DNA of 54,783 nt, from IMG/VR virus record IMGVR_UViG_3300023179_003650, positions 1 through 54,783 of that record. The stretch is one strand, 5' to 3'. The notes under the pieces were generated by a model. It was not told the DNA's origin and did not search any database. It saw nothing but the letters and a program-made list of their open reading frames with translations. The first letter of the stretch is position 1. The number at the start of each line of letters is the position of its first letter. The translations under genes and the position numbers were made by a program. Positions 1 to 8,461 of the stretch are shown here, piece by piece. This DNA is from a virus.

Positions 1-1
1 T

Positions 2-3000
2 ACATTTGATTCAGGTACACCTGTTAGTGAATCATTTGTGAATCTAACTCCTGATTTAACAGCGTCTTTTGGAATACCCTTAAATAAAATATTTAGTGGA
101 TCATTTAATGGAAATACGTTTAGTGCTGCCGGGGCACGGACAACCCAAGGTACATATAATAATGATTTAAAGAAACTATATACATTTATATCTTTACCTA
201 ATAATGGGAATATTCCTGCTATAGCAGAAATTGATTTTAATCAATCACCACCAAAATTAATAGCTATTAATACCGGCAGCGCCGTATCAGCGGGTAGTGT
301 TATAACGTATAATAGTACCACTAAATCTGTTATACTCGGCAAGCTAAATTCATTTCAAATATTTGACGCATCGGTATCTCCAGTTAATTGGGCCTCACCT
401 GTTGCAACTTTTACACCGGCAAATAATCATTATTATATTACTAATGCTTTAGCTGTATCTAATAGTTTTTATGCCTTTGGATATTCCCCCACAACAGATT
501 TACTCTCAGTAGTTAAAATAACATCAGGTTCTAGTGGATACACAATTCAATCACAATCCTACGCACAATCATATGCAAACGGTGCCGCTTATTATGGAGT
601 ATCTAATCCATCATTTGCTTCAAGTTCAAATATAAATAAATTAATAGCTTTAGATAGATCTGATATAGGCCCTATAGGATACTCGGTTTTAGGAGGTACT
701 AATGAAACAATTGGAAGTAAACCTGCTCGAGCAGGATATGTGTATGCTATTGACACTGCTAGTTTAACAATAAGTAGTTATTATACACCATCTACTTTAA
801 TGTATATTAATGGTCCAAATAACTTAGTGGAGTTTAGATCAAAGACCGGATCATTATTATCATATGTAGACCCCGACGGTAAATTTATAGGTACTGCAAG
901 TTTAGCGAATAGATATTTAACTTCCAGTTTATCAATTTACAGCGGAAGTGCTACTCCGATTTTAATGACCCCATCAGCTTCATCTATTTGGTTTAAAGGA
1001 TCGGCAGTTACAGCTTCTATAGTTGGTACGGCGGTTACTATATCAATTGATGGTGGTGGAGGATCCGGAGTAACTATTAACAATAATATAAATGATTACT
1101 TAATTACAGCTACCGGAACTTCCAATACATTAAATGGTGAACAAAATTTAAGATTTAATGGTACTACATTATCTTTAACTGGATCAATGGTAGCATCCGG
1201 TACTGTATTTTTTCCTGCACTAACAACAACATCGCAAACAAATGTACTAACATACGATAGTAGTACCGGTCAATTATTTTATACTGCTTCATCAGCAGTA
1301 GGAGGAGGGCCAGAATCCGACCCAATATTTGTAGCAAAATCAGCTTCATTAGCAACAACAGGTTCTAATACTTTTATTGGAAATCAGACTATAACCGGAT
1401 GGGTAAGTGCATCAGCAGGATTTACCGGTTCATTATTTGGTACTGCAAGTTGGGCACAATCATCTTCAAATAGTTTAAACGCATCAACAGCTTCTTACTT
1501 ACCTGTTGGTACTTACAATATCACTGCTTCTTGGTCAATTTCAAGCAGCAATGCTTTAACTGCCTCCTTCCTTTCAACAGGTACATACAATATCACTTCA
1601 TCCTGGGCTACAAATGCAATATCATCATCGAGACCAATAACCGTAACCGGTTCAACTATATATTCAACAGCACCGCTATCAACTAATACTCCTAATACCG
1701 CCGATAGTATATTTTTAGGAAGTGGTGCCGGCAACGGAGCTACAGATGCAGCTGGATCAAACTTTTTAGGTCCTAGTGCTGGCGGTGGAGCTACAAACGC
1801 ATACGGTTCAAATTTTTTAGGTTCTAATGCCGGTGACGGAGCAACAAACGCATACGGTTCAAATTTTTTAGGTTCTAATGCTGGTGACGGAGCAGTAAAC
1901 GCAAGCAACTCAAACTTTTTAGGATATAGTGCTGGTGACGGAGCAGTAAACGCAAGCAACTCAAACTTTTTAGGTTCTAATGCCGGCGGTGGAGCTACAA
2001 ATGCATATCTATCAAACTTTTTAGGTCCTAGTGCTGGTGGTAATGCTATAGATGCCGCTGAATCAAACTTTTTAGGTTCTAATGCTGGTGGTAATGCTAC
2101 AAATGCATACTTCTCAAACTTTTTAGGTTCTGAGGCTGGATATGAAGCGACAGACGCAGCTGGATCAAACTTTTTAGGATATCTTGCTGGATATGTAGCT
2201 ACAAATGCAAACGGTTCAAACTTTTTAGGATATTATGCTGGTGTCACAGCTACAAATGCAAACTATTCAAACTTTTTAGGTTATAATGCTGGATATGAAG
2301 CGACAGACGCATACGGTTCAAACTTTTTAGGTCCTGGTGCTGGTGAAGGAGCTACAAATGCAAACTATTCAAACTTTTTAGGTCCTTATGCTGGAGCTAC
2401 AGCTATTAATGCTAATAACTCAAACTTTTTAGGCTTAGAAGCCGGATATACAGCTATTAATGCAAATTACTCAAACTTTTTAGGATATTATGCAGGTCGA
2501 GATGCTACTGAGGCATATCATTCAAATTTTTTAGGTTATCAAGCAGGTCGAGCATCATTTAGTGCATCTTACTCAGTCTTAATCGGATATCAAGCAGGAC
2601 AAGCAACTGCAGGTGGTAGTAGTATTAAAAGTAATAATATTATAATAGGTACTAATATTACTCTACCTAACGATACTCAAGATTCAATAAATTTAGGTGG
2701 GATAATATTTGCCACTGGATCATATAACAATCCAGTCGGTAATCCGTTTTCCGGATCAATGTCTAACGGTAGAGTTGGTATTAATAAAGTATTACCTGAG
2801 TATACTTTAGATGTTAGTGGTAGTGGTAATTACACTAATGGATTAAATGTAACTGGTTCTTTAATTGTAAGTGATGGTATTACTGGTTCATTATTTGGAA
2901 CATCTAGTTGGGCAATAACAGCATCACATGCACTTAATGTAACATCCCCAGGAACACCACTACCACCAGCATTAAATGTTTACATGTATTATAATTTCTC

Positions 3001-3004
3001 ATAA
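2..3004 (+). CDS. Tail fibre / adhesin protein, 5'-truncated
   Basis: The frame is open from base 2, so the gene begins upstream of the window. The in-frame GTG at 38 is not taken as the start. About the first 340 residues are Ser/Thr/Asn-rich beta-type sequence. Then come segments of the type GSLFGTASWA (twice, near 1429 and 2884), frequent in tail fibres of aquatic phages. Eighteen 17-residue repeats follow, and then a C-terminal section with VGIN and LDVSGSG motifs. No S74 self-cleaving chaperone domain is visible. The role is inferred to be host recognition as a trimeric fibre. Downstream are two further probable adhesion genes. Confidence 0.75.
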   Translation, partial: TFDSGTPVSESFVNLTPDLTASFGIPLNKIFSGSFNGNTFSAAGARTTQGTYNNDLKKLYTFISLPNNGNIPAIAEIDFNQSPPKLIAINTGSAVSAGSVITYNSTTKSVILGKLNSFQIFDASVSPVNWASPVATFTPANNHYYITNALAVSNSFYAFGYSPTTDLLSVVKITSGSSGYTIQSQSYAQSYANGAAYYGVSNPSFASSSNINKLIALDRSDIGPIGYSVLGGTNETIGSKPARAGYVYAIDTASLTISSYYTPSTLMYINGPNNLVEFRSKTGSLLSYVDPDGKFIGTASLANRYLTSSLSIYSGSATPILMTPSASSIWFKGSAVTASIVGTAVTISIDGGGGSGVTINNNINDYLITATGTSNTLNGEQNLRFNGTTLSLTGSMVASGTVFFPALTTTSQTNVLTYDSSTGQLFYTASSAVGGGPESDPIFVAKSASLATTGSNTFIGNQTITGWVSASAGFTGSLFGTASWAQSSSNSLNASTASYLPVGTYNITASWSISSSNALTASFLSTGTYNITSSWATNAISSSRPITVTGSTIYSTAPLSTNTPNTADSIFLGSGAGNGATDAAGSNFLGPSAGGGATNAYGSNFLGSNAGDGATNAYGSNFLGSNAGDGAVNASNSNFLGYSAGDGAVNASNSNFLGSNAGGGATNAYLSNFLGPSAGGNAIDAAESNFLGSNAGGNATNAYFSNFLGSEAGYEATDAAGSNFLGYLAGYVATNANGSNFLGYYAGVTATNANYSNFLGYNAGYEATDAYGSNFLGPGAGEGATNANYSNFLGPYAGATAINANNSNFLGLEAGYTAINANYSNFLGYYAGRDATEAYHSNFLGYQAGRASFSASYSVLIGYQAGQATAGGSSIKSNNIIIGTNITLPNDTQDSINLGGIIFATGSYNNPVGNPFSGSMSNGRVGINKVLPEYTLDVSGSGNYTNGLNVTGSLIVSDGITGSLFGTSSWAITASHALNVTSPGTPLPPALNVYMYYNFS
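1706..2623 (+). repeat. Eighteen in-frame 51-bp (17-residue) repeats in tail fibre
   Basis: The unit is SNFLGxxAGxxATNAxx, repeated 18 times without a gap. The first (SIFLG) and last (SVLIG) units are slightly divergent. The residues after FLG, after AG and at the unit end vary strongly, while the SNFLG, AG and A positions are nearly constant. The pattern resembles the left-handed beta-roll repeats of YadA-type adhesin heads, with variable side chains on the surface. That structural reading is an inference. The DNA copies are imperfect, with several near-identical neighbours (around 1800-1990), so unequal recombination could change copy number. Confidence 0.9.
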
Positions 3005-3016
3005 CAAAATAACAAT

Positions 3017-3451
3017 ATGGCACAAAACACATCACCAATCTTTGTACTAACACCTGATATAGGTACAGTAAGGTTAACAGCATCGTCCTCGGCAAGAGAT
3101 GGTTCTGTACAGTCAGTAAGTGGACTTTTCTTAGCAGGCCCATCAGGCTCTAGAGTAGAATCTGTTACATTTACAACAGCAACAACAGGGCAAACCACAG
3201 TAAACTCTGCGATGGTAGGTCGATTATATTACGCACCAGTTGCAGGAAGCGCTCAATCAAATTTAAGACTATTACAAGAGGTGGCAATAGCCGCGGTTAC
3301 GCCATCAGTATCAGCAATTGGTGCGACACAAACAATGTTTTTTCCTGGAGGCTTAATTTTGCCGGCAGGCAGCGCATTATCATGCTCAATATCAGCATAT
3401 GCTGGTAATCAGGATGCTACTGATGTTATAGCTCGAGGGGGTGATTATTAA
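3017..3451 (+). CDS. Small virion-associated protein, Ser/Ala/Gly-rich
   Basis: A 144-residue protein starting 12 bases after the tail fibre stop. The sequence is rich in Ala, Ser, Thr and Gly with beta-type patterning. It has no signal peptide or catalytic motif that I recognise. It contains a central segment LLQEVAIAAVTP and a later segment MFFPGGLILPAGSALS, which look like a compact beta-sandwich with hydrophobic strands. Position between a tail fibre and a propeller protein suggests a tail-fibre accessory or tip component. The stop overlaps the next start by one base (TAATG), so translation is probably coupled. Confidence 0.65.
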   Translation: MAQNTSPIFVLTPDIGTVRLTASSSARDGSVQSVSGLFLAGPSGSRVESVTFTTATTGQTTVNSAMVGRLYYAPVAGSAQSNLRLLQEVAIAAVTPSVSAIGATQTMFFPGGLILPAGSALSCSISAYAGNQDATDVIARGGDY

Positions 3452-4638
3452 TGGCATTATTTAATGATTTGGCATATGGTACACCTGTGGGTGAGCAAGA
3501 TAAACCATCGACAGGATATGGAGCATCGGTAGGATCTCCACAGGAGATGGCTTATGGATTTCCGTCACCTACAAATGCATATGTTGATGTTCTAAATGAG
3601 ATGCGTGCTATTGTGCGAGAAAATTCTGGTAATGCTAATCGATTGCCAACAATTACAAGAATAGGCTCAGGAACAACTACAAATTCATATTTTGGCGGTG
3701 TATTGGCTAGAAATGGTAGAATATATTGTGCACCGTCCACTGCAACCAATGTAATGGAAATTGATCCAATTCGTCGTACATTGACAACCTTTGGAACAGT
3801 TGCAGCCGGCGCTGCTAAGTACGCGGGAGGAGCATTAGGCCAAAATGGTAAAATATATTGTGCGCCTCTACTAGCAACGACAGTGTTAGAAATTGATCCG
3901 GATAGAAGAATAGTCTCTACTTTTGGAAATACTACCGGTTTTGGATATCAAGCAGGAGCCATTACACTGCCAAATGGTACAATTCTATGTGCTCCAGATA
4001 ACGGTGGAGTTAATAATGCAGCACTGTTAATAAATCCAACAAACAGAACAATTAGCAGATTTATATCACCACCAGCCGGAACTCAGTTACCCCAAGTAAT
4101 CGGCATTCAATTACATCCCCTTGGTATAGCAGTATGCGGCCCGCAAACGTCAAACACAATGTTGATTATCGACATAAATAATGGCACATATGTAACTGGT
4201 AGCGGTCCGTTAACACCGACTAACGGAGATTGGAATGCCGGAGCATTAGCCGCAAACGGAAATATTTATTTTGTACCACTTCAGAATCCAACAAGTGTCA
4301 TAGAATTCAATCCATACAGACGCATTGTTACTCAATTTGGAAGTATAACACCGAGCGGTACGCAAAAATATGGAAGCGCGTGTTTATCGCCCGATGGAAA
4401 CATATATGCAGCTGGTAACACCGGTGTAGTTTTAAGAATAAATGTGTATAATAGAACTGTATCAACATTTGGTTCTATTCCGGGAGTAATTCGCGGACTT
4501 ACCATGGCATTAAACGGTAAAATGTATGCAATTCCAACGACAGTTGGAGCTCCAGGGGGTACTTATGAGTTAGATTTTACTTATTTAAAAAAATTCAGTG
4601 ATAACCTAGTGTTATCAACTTACATAAACAACTACTAA
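3451..4638 (+). CDS. Beta-propeller-like putative receptor-binding protein
   Basis: A 395-residue protein. After about 70 N-terminal residues it contains seven repeats of roughly 45 residues with the core NGxIYCAP, followed in most by EIDP or INP plus RxxxTFG. Examples are NGRIYCAP, NGKIYCAP, NGTILCAP, NGNIYFVP and NGKMYAIP. Seven copies fit a seven-bladed propeller of the NHL/kelch kind. No enzyme motif is visible. Location directly after the fibre genes points to a distal adhesin or glycan-binding protein. Family assignment is by repeat pattern only. Confidence 0.65.
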   Translation: MALFNDLAYGTPVGEQDKPSTGYGASVGSPQEMAYGFPSPTNAYVDVLNEMRAIVRENSGNANRLPTITRIGSGTTTNSYFGGVLARNGRIYCAPSTATNVMEIDPIRRTLTTFGTVAAGAAKYAGGALGQNGKIYCAPLLATTVLEIDPDRRIVSTFGNTTGFGYQAGAITLPNGTILCAPDNGGVNNAALLINPTNRTISRFISPPAGTQLPQVIGIQLHPLGIAVCGPQTSNTMLIIDINNGTYVTGSGPLTPTNGDWNAGALAANGNIYFVPLQNPTSVIEFNPYRRIVTQFGSITPSGTQKYGSACLSPDGNIYAAGNTGVVLRINVYNRTVSTFGSIPGVIRGLTMALNGKMYAIPTTVGAPGGTYELDFTYLKKFSDNLVLSTYINNY

Positions 4639-4650
4639 AAAATAAAAGTT

Positions 4651-4869
4651 ATGAATGATTTAATCTATTTAGTTTGTCCAAACGACAACGTATCTAACAG
4701 CATCATTGATCAGGTGCGAGCAGAAAATTACAATAATTGGATAACAGTGCATTACCATCCAACAAACGGTTCGGTGGCATTGGGATTGCCAGGTTATGAT
4801 CAATATCAAAAATTCGGATTGCCAGAACTTATTGGTACTGGATCTTTGGCTAATGCCGGATACAATTAA
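4651..4869 (+). CDS. Small hypothetical protein downstream of the adhesins
   Basis: A 72-residue protein 12 bases after the propeller gene. It is acidic to neutral, without transmembrane segments, and contains an IDQVRAENYNNWITV segment and a Gly-rich C-terminal half (GLPGYDQYQKFGLPEL). I do not recognise it. It lies at the end of the adhesion cluster, followed by about 100 A+T-rich bases, so it may be the last gene of that transcription unit, perhaps a tail-fibre assembly or accessory factor. That role is a guess from position. Confidence 0.55.
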   Translation: MNDLIYLVCPNDNVSNSIIDQVRAENYNNWITVHYHPTNGSVALGLPGYDQYQKFGLPELIGTGSLANAGYN

Positions 4870-4969
4870 TTGTTTTGTAATTAATGAAACTATTTATTAC
4901 AAGAAACGTTTAATTTAATTTGTATTTTTCAAAATATATTCTTATTTTTATGAAGTAAAATAATAATAT

Positions 4970-5293
4970 ATGAAAGCACATCAAAAAATTCTTAAGAAAT
5001 ATCCAACGGCTAAATTATATACTGCTACAAATGGATATTTTATCGGTTACGAAACGGAAGATGGTAATTTAGTTAATATTCTGTCCGATTTACTGTTACC
5101 CAATCAGTCTACAAAAGAACAGGCCTGGGACTCTGCTTTATTATCGGTTAAAACATCTCAAAATTTTAATAGAACGCATCCATTAAGAGTAGATATGTAT
5201 TCTGAATTAGATAAGCAAGATCGTATTGAAACCCGTAAAAATAAAGGTAAAATTTCTAAAGAAAAATCTAACCGAGAGTATATTTATTTTTAA
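4970..5293 (+). CDS. Hypothetical protein, basic C-terminus
   Basis: A 107-residue protein opening a new group of non-structural genes after a 100-base gap. The N-terminal half (KYPTAKLYTATNGYFIGYE) looks like a small alpha/beta domain. The C-terminal third is strongly charged (DKQDRIETRKNKGKISKEK). There is no known motif. It ends 9 bases before the methyltransferase gene and is probably co-transcribed with it. Confidence 0.55.
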   Translation: MKAHQKILKKYPTAKLYTATNGYFIGYETEDGNLVNILSDLLLPNQSTKEQAWDSALLSVKTSQNFNRTHPLRVDMYSELDKQDRIETRKNKGKISKEKSNREYIYF

Positions 5294-5302
5294 ATAAAGG
5301 TT

Positions 5303-5932
5303 TTGAAAAACATATTTTCTATATTCAAAAAGAAAAAATCCGTCACGACGGAAACCGTTCCTGATACGTTTTTACAGGATGACTCTATACTAGTAGGTTA
5401 TTCGAATATTAACGAACAAATCTTAACGTACGGATCAGCACTTACTTTTTTTAATGTCAATCAATCAGTTTTGGATGTCGGCTGCGGTCGTGGGGATTTA
5501 TTTGCATATATTAAAGAACAATACGAAGATGTATTTTTAGATTCAAATTATTATGGAATTGATAATAATGAAATTGTTCTTAATGCGGGTAAAGAAAAAT
5601 ATAATATAGATAATATACATTTACAAGATTTTACTACGTTTAAAACTAATAACAAATATAATTGGGTAGTAGCTTGTAATTATTTTCTCGATCCTTTAGA
5701 TGATCAATATACTCGACTATTTAAGTCAGTAGATAAAATGTATAATATATGTAATTTTGCAGTTGCATTTAATGTAATTACAAACCAAGCAGATGTACAA
5801 GAAGATCAAATAACTTCATATTCTATATATGATGCAGGTAAAATATTAAATCACTTATTAACGACATATAAAAAAGTTATTGTACGCGCCGATTATTTAT
5901 TAGGCGATACAATGTTCTACGTATTTAAATAA
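5303..5932 (+). CDS. Class I SAM-dependent methyltransferase
   Basis: A 209-residue protein with the SAM-binding motif I VLDVGCGRGDL at residues 57-67, followed by the acidic loop YYGIDNNE, where Asp would contact the ribose of SAM. A later hydrophobic strand NWVVACNYFLDPL sits at the motif IV position. This matches the Rossmann-fold class I family, but the substrate is unknown because no DNA-methylase (D/N)PPY motif is visible. The start is TTG at 5303. No ATG exists upstream of motif I in frame, and an AAAGG precedes it at very short spacing, so the start is the least certain part. The first 20 residues are basic. Confidence 0.75.
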   Translation: MKNIFSIFKKKKSVTTETVPDTFLQDDSILVGYSNINEQILTYGSALTFFNVNQSVLDVGCGRGDLFAYIKEQYEDVFLDSNYYGIDNNEIVLNAGKEKYNIDNIHLQDFTTFKTNNKYNWVVACNYFLDPLDDQYTRLFKSVDKMYNICNFAVAFNVITNQADVQEDQITSYSIYDAGKILNHLLTTYKKVIVRADYLLGDTMFYVFK

Positions 5933-5943
5933 ACTATAAAATT

Positions 5944-6249
5944 ATGGACGATTACAACAGCTCATACGTTAATCATTCATTCGCGGTTAGCGATGAAAAA
6001 AAACAAGATGTAAGAAAAGGAAAATTTTTCTGGCATATTGATTTTGAATTTACTAATTATTTAACTGAACAAAATACTGCATACGGAGAAAATCCTACAG
6101 TAGGTAATTTAATTGTAGGTTCACATAAAATGCCGATTACATTATCCGAAGTAAATAAATTAATTGAAACATTACATGACGTTAAATTAACTTACGATCA
6201 GAAAAGAAAATTAAAAATGTACGATTTACCTAAAAAGAATAAGGAATAA
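5944..6249 (+). CDS. Hypothetical protein
   Basis: A 101-residue soluble protein 11 bases after the methyltransferase gene. It contains FFWHIDFEFTNYLTE and then VGNLIVGSHKMPITLSEVN, a beta-hairpin followed by a helix, and ends with a Lys-rich tail. I recognise no family. Start and stop are tightly fitted to both neighbours (1 base to the next ATG), which supports it being a real gene in the accessory operon. Confidence 0.55.
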   Translation: MDDYNSSYVNHSFAVSDEKKQDVRKGKFFWHIDFEFTNYLTEQNTAYGENPTVGNLIVGSHKMPITLSEVNKLIETLHDVKLTYDQKRKLKMYDLPKKNKE

Positions 6250-6250
6250 T

Positions 6251-6535
6251 ATGGAACTATTAATTTTAAGTATTATAACAGTATTTAGTGTTATTATTAA
6301 TACTGTATTATATAGAAAATATACTAATACAAAACGGCATTTATTCGAGGCAGAAGACCGTATTGAAGATCTAGATATGGTAGTAGCTGCATTGCAATCT
6401 GTTCAAGTAATGAACGATGCATCGAAGCCCAAGAAAAAACCTTCGAAAAAAGTTTCGAAACCTGCAGTTAAATCGAAACATAAAAAGGAAGTAGCTACAG
6501 CGCCAAAAAAGCGTGGACGGAAGCCGAACTCATAA
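6251..6535 (+). CDS. Small membrane-anchored protein with Lys-rich tail
   Basis: A 94-residue protein. Residues 2-20 form a hydrophobic helix (LLILSIITVFSVIINTVLY), followed by a short coiled segment, and residues 57-94 are a Lys/Pro-rich tail ending KKRGRKPNS. The end resembles an AT-hook core (RGRKP). The layout suggests an inner-membrane protein with a cytoplasmic, nucleic-acid-binding tail. Function is not recognised. It ends the first accessory operon and is followed by the 177-base gap. Confidence 0.55.
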   Translation: MELLILSIITVFSVIINTVLYRKYTNTKRHLFEAEDRIEDLDMVVAALQSVQVMNDASKPKKKPSKKVSKPAVKSKHKKEVATAPKKRGRKPNS

Positions 6536-6712
6536 TTAAACAAGAATTTGTATCCATGGATACAACTAGGCCTATTATTTACAAAATAAAATTTGGAAAA
6601 TTGAAAAAAATCATATAAATTTATATAAATAATTAATATTAATAAATTATATAATTAATATAATATAATATAAAATAAAATAAATTATAAATAATTAATA
6701 AAATATTTATAT
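6536..6712. promoter_or_regulatory. Intergenic region with 18-bp palindrome and a 102-base A/T-only block
   Basis: This is the longest gene-free stretch. It holds a perfect 18-bp palindrome at 6548-6565 (centre CCATGG) and then a run from 6613 to 6714 without a single G or C. Within the run are three perfect A/T palindromes: 6613-6626, 6632-6643 and 6645-6656. An ATATTTAT element sits at 6703-6710, directly before the next ATG. Such a region could be a promoter or operator block or a DNA-unwinding element. No terminator-type hairpin with a T-run is evident. Function is inferred. Confidence 0.45.
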
Positions 6713-7168
6713 ATGAATATGCCATTTGACAGTTTCCATATCGATAGTTCGGAATATGACTTTTATATGTCATTACCAGAAGACGAAAAACTTCTGTTTT
6801 TATATGACCTTATTTGTACGAATTATTACGATTCAGAAATTTCTGACTTTCCTTCGATTGACCAAGAATCTTTTTCTACTAATATTAATAGTAATTCGTA
6901 TAGAGAAGTTATTTCTAAAGTATTAGATCAAGCCATTGATTATAATTCTCAAGTTAATGTAATTTTCATCAATGAATTAGTTATATTCAACTCATATTCT
7001 AGAAAATATATGGCCTACGCAATTTTAGATATGTCTTTAGAAGGCGTAATTTTAGATAAAATTTCAATACCAGAGAATTTAATATCAGTTTTTAAAAAAC
7101 AAGAATATTGTGAAGTATATAAAGTGTTAGATATTGCTAATCCTATTGTACCAAAAGACAATGTTTAA
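6713..7168 (+). CDS. Acidic hypothetical protein
   Basis: A 151-residue acidic protein following the A/T-only block. Tyr, Asp, Ser and Glu are abundant in the first 60 residues (EYDFYMSLPEDEKLLFLYDL). The second half has regular beta/alpha patterning (VNVIFINELVIFNS, KYMAYAILDMSLEGVILD). No known motif is seen. An alternative reading frame at 6726 covers the same bases with poorer composition and is rejected. The gene overlaps the next by 8 bases. Confidence 0.55.
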   Translation: MNMPFDSFHIDSSEYDFYMSLPEDEKLLFLYDLICTNYYDSEISDFPSIDQESFSTNINSNSYREVISKVLDQAIDYNSQVNVIFINELVIFNSYSRKYMAYAILDMSLEGVILDKISIPENLISVFKKQEYCEVYKVLDIANPIVPKDNV

Positions 7169-7349
7169 AAAAGAAATTATTACGGTTAAAGACACTCTTT
7201 ATATCGTTAAACGTAAAGTTAAAAAAGATTTAGAACCAGTAGTAGAAGTTTGGAAAGAACACTTACATTGCGATATTGTTTTTCATAAAGATGAAATATA
7301 TTATTTTTGTCAAAAAATAGACGAAGCTCAAATCATAGAAAATGAATAA
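7161..7349 (+). CDS. Small hypothetical protein
   Basis: A 62-residue protein. I chose ATG at 7161 over the upstream in-frame start at 7134, because the earlier start would overlap the previous gene by 35 bases and adds a hydrophobic stub, while 7161 gives the usual 8-base overlap. The sequence is charged with a beta-hairpin feel (EIITVKDTLYIVKRKVKK) and includes HLHCDIVFHKDEIYYFC, whose His and Cys residues might bind a metal. There is no recognised family. It overlaps uvsE by 8 bases, implying coupling. Confidence 0.5.
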   Translation: MFKKEIITVKDTLYIVKRKVKKDLEPVVEVWKEHLHCDIVFHKDEIYYFCQKIDEAQIIENE

Positions 7350-8253
7350 TTTAGGGTATGCCTGTATTAATATGACCTTAGGTAAAAAAGGTATATTAAC
7401 GGGACGCGCGATGCGCAAATCGACGTTAGATGCTAAAGGACTTCCATACGCATCTCAGTTAGCGTTAGCTAACGCAAAGGATCTACGATCGATATTGGAA
7501 TGGAATGTAAATAATAATATAAATTTTTTTCGAATAGGTAGCGATTTATTTCCTTGGGGTAATAAAATTGATATTAAACAATTACCTGATTACAATGAAA
7601 TAGTTAAAGTACTTAATGATTGCGGCGATTATGCACGTATTAATAATATACGTTTAACTACTCATCCCGGTCCATTTAATTTATTAGCATCCGATAAAGA
7701 AGATGTAATTCAAAATACTATTTTAGATTTAGAAATGCATTCGACTTTATTTGATTTACTTAAATTAGATGAAACGCCGTTTAATAAAATTAATATTCAT
7801 GTAGGCGCTACGTATGGGAATAAAGAAGTTGCTATACATAGATGGAAACAGAATTTTAAACGTTTATCTTTATCGTGCCAAAAACGATTAACATTAGAAA
7901 ATGATGATAAAGAAAGTATGTATTCCGTTAAAGATTTATATGATTCGGTTTATCAAGATTTAGGAATTCCTATAGTATTTGATATTCATCATCATGATTT
8001 TAATACGGGTGGAATGTCTCATAAAGAAGCAATGGCATTAGCAGGTAGTACATGGCCTAAAAATATTCGACCGGTAGTACATTATTCGGAATCTAAAGCG
8101 TTACATGAAAATAATAGTAAAATAAAATTGCAAGCACATTCCGATTTTATATCGAATTATATTCAAACATATGATAATGATGTTGATGTTATGATCGAAG
8201 CAAAAGCGAAAGAGCTTGCATTATTAGAATATCGTAAAAAGTATAATATTTGA
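7342..8253 (+). CDS. uvsE: UV-damage endonuclease (UvsE/UVDE family)
   Basis: A 303-residue TIM-barrel endonuclease that nicks DNA 5' to UV photoproducts and starts alternative excision repair. Family landmarks in order: LGYACINMTL at the N-terminus, FRIGSDLFPW (63-72), THPGPF (107-112), INIHVGATYGNKEVAIHRW (about 150-168), LTLENDD (about 184-190) and IVFDIHHHDFN. His, Glu and Asp residues in these motifs form the three-metal site in characterised members. Length matches bacterial UvsE (about 300). A phage copy fits a lytic virus of sunlit water, which is an inference. It overlaps the upstream gene by 8 bases and ends an operon, since a promoter-like motif follows immediately. Confidence 0.92.
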   Translation: MNNLGYACINMTLGKKGILTGRAMRKSTLDAKGLPYASQLALANAKDLRSILEWNVNNNINFFRIGSDLFPWGNKIDIKQLPDYNEIVKVLNDCGDYARINNIRLTTHPGPFNLLASDKEDVIQNTILDLEMHSTLFDLLKLDETPFNKINIHVGATYGNKEVAIHRWKQNFKRLSLSCQKRLTLENDDKESMYSVKDLYDSVYQDLGIPIVFDIHHHDFNTGGMSHKEAMALAGSTWPKNIRPVVHYSESKALHENNSKIKLQAHSDFISNYIQTYDNDVDVMIEAKAKELALLEYRKKYNI

Positions 8254-8269
8254 TATTTATAAAATAAAA
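8252..8269 (+). promoter_or_regulatory. Late-promoter-like ATATTTAT motif
   Basis: GATATTTATAAAATAAAA overlaps the uvsE stop codon and ends its ATATTTAT core 18 bases before the ATG at 8279. It belongs to the recurring motif family described in the findings. Promoter function is inferred. Confidence 0.45.
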
Positions 8270-8278
8270 ACAACCAAT

Positions 8279-8461
8279 ATGAGAAATAAAAGAAACACAA
8301 TAGAAAAATTAGAAGCCCAGACTACTAAATTAAATACACTTAAAAAACGTATAGAAAATTCTGACATTAGCGGCGCCGAAGCTGTTAAAGTATTAGAATA
8401 TATTAACAAGGATTTATCGTATATTATTGAACGTTTAGAATTAGAATATGATGAAAGATGA
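8279..8461 (+). CDS. Small coiled-coil protein
   Basis: A 60-residue, almost wholly helical and highly charged protein (KLEAQTTKLNTLKKRIEN). The heptad pattern suggests a coiled coil. It overlaps the next gene by 4 bases (ATGA), so the two are probably translated together. The neighbour is a membrane protein with its own long coiled coil, so interaction is plausible but unproven. No family is recognised. Confidence 0.55.
   Translation: MRNKRNTIEKLEAQTTKLNTLKKRIENSDISGAEAVKVLEYINKDLSYIIERLELEYDER

Noticed and set aside
1513-1959. Long reverse-strand frame across the fibre repeats
   Set aside because: It is the antisense of regular 51-bp coding repeats, its Pro/Ala-rich product reflects the repeat, and no start signal or neighbour on that strand supports it.
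1706-2623. CRISPR-like regular repeats
   Set aside because: The 51-bp period is in frame, codes for a regular protein repeat, and has no constant repeat/unique spacer alternation.
7134-7160. Upstream start for the 7161 gene
   Set aside because: It would overlap the previous gene by 35 bases and add a hydrophobic stub, while 7161 gives the usual short overlap.
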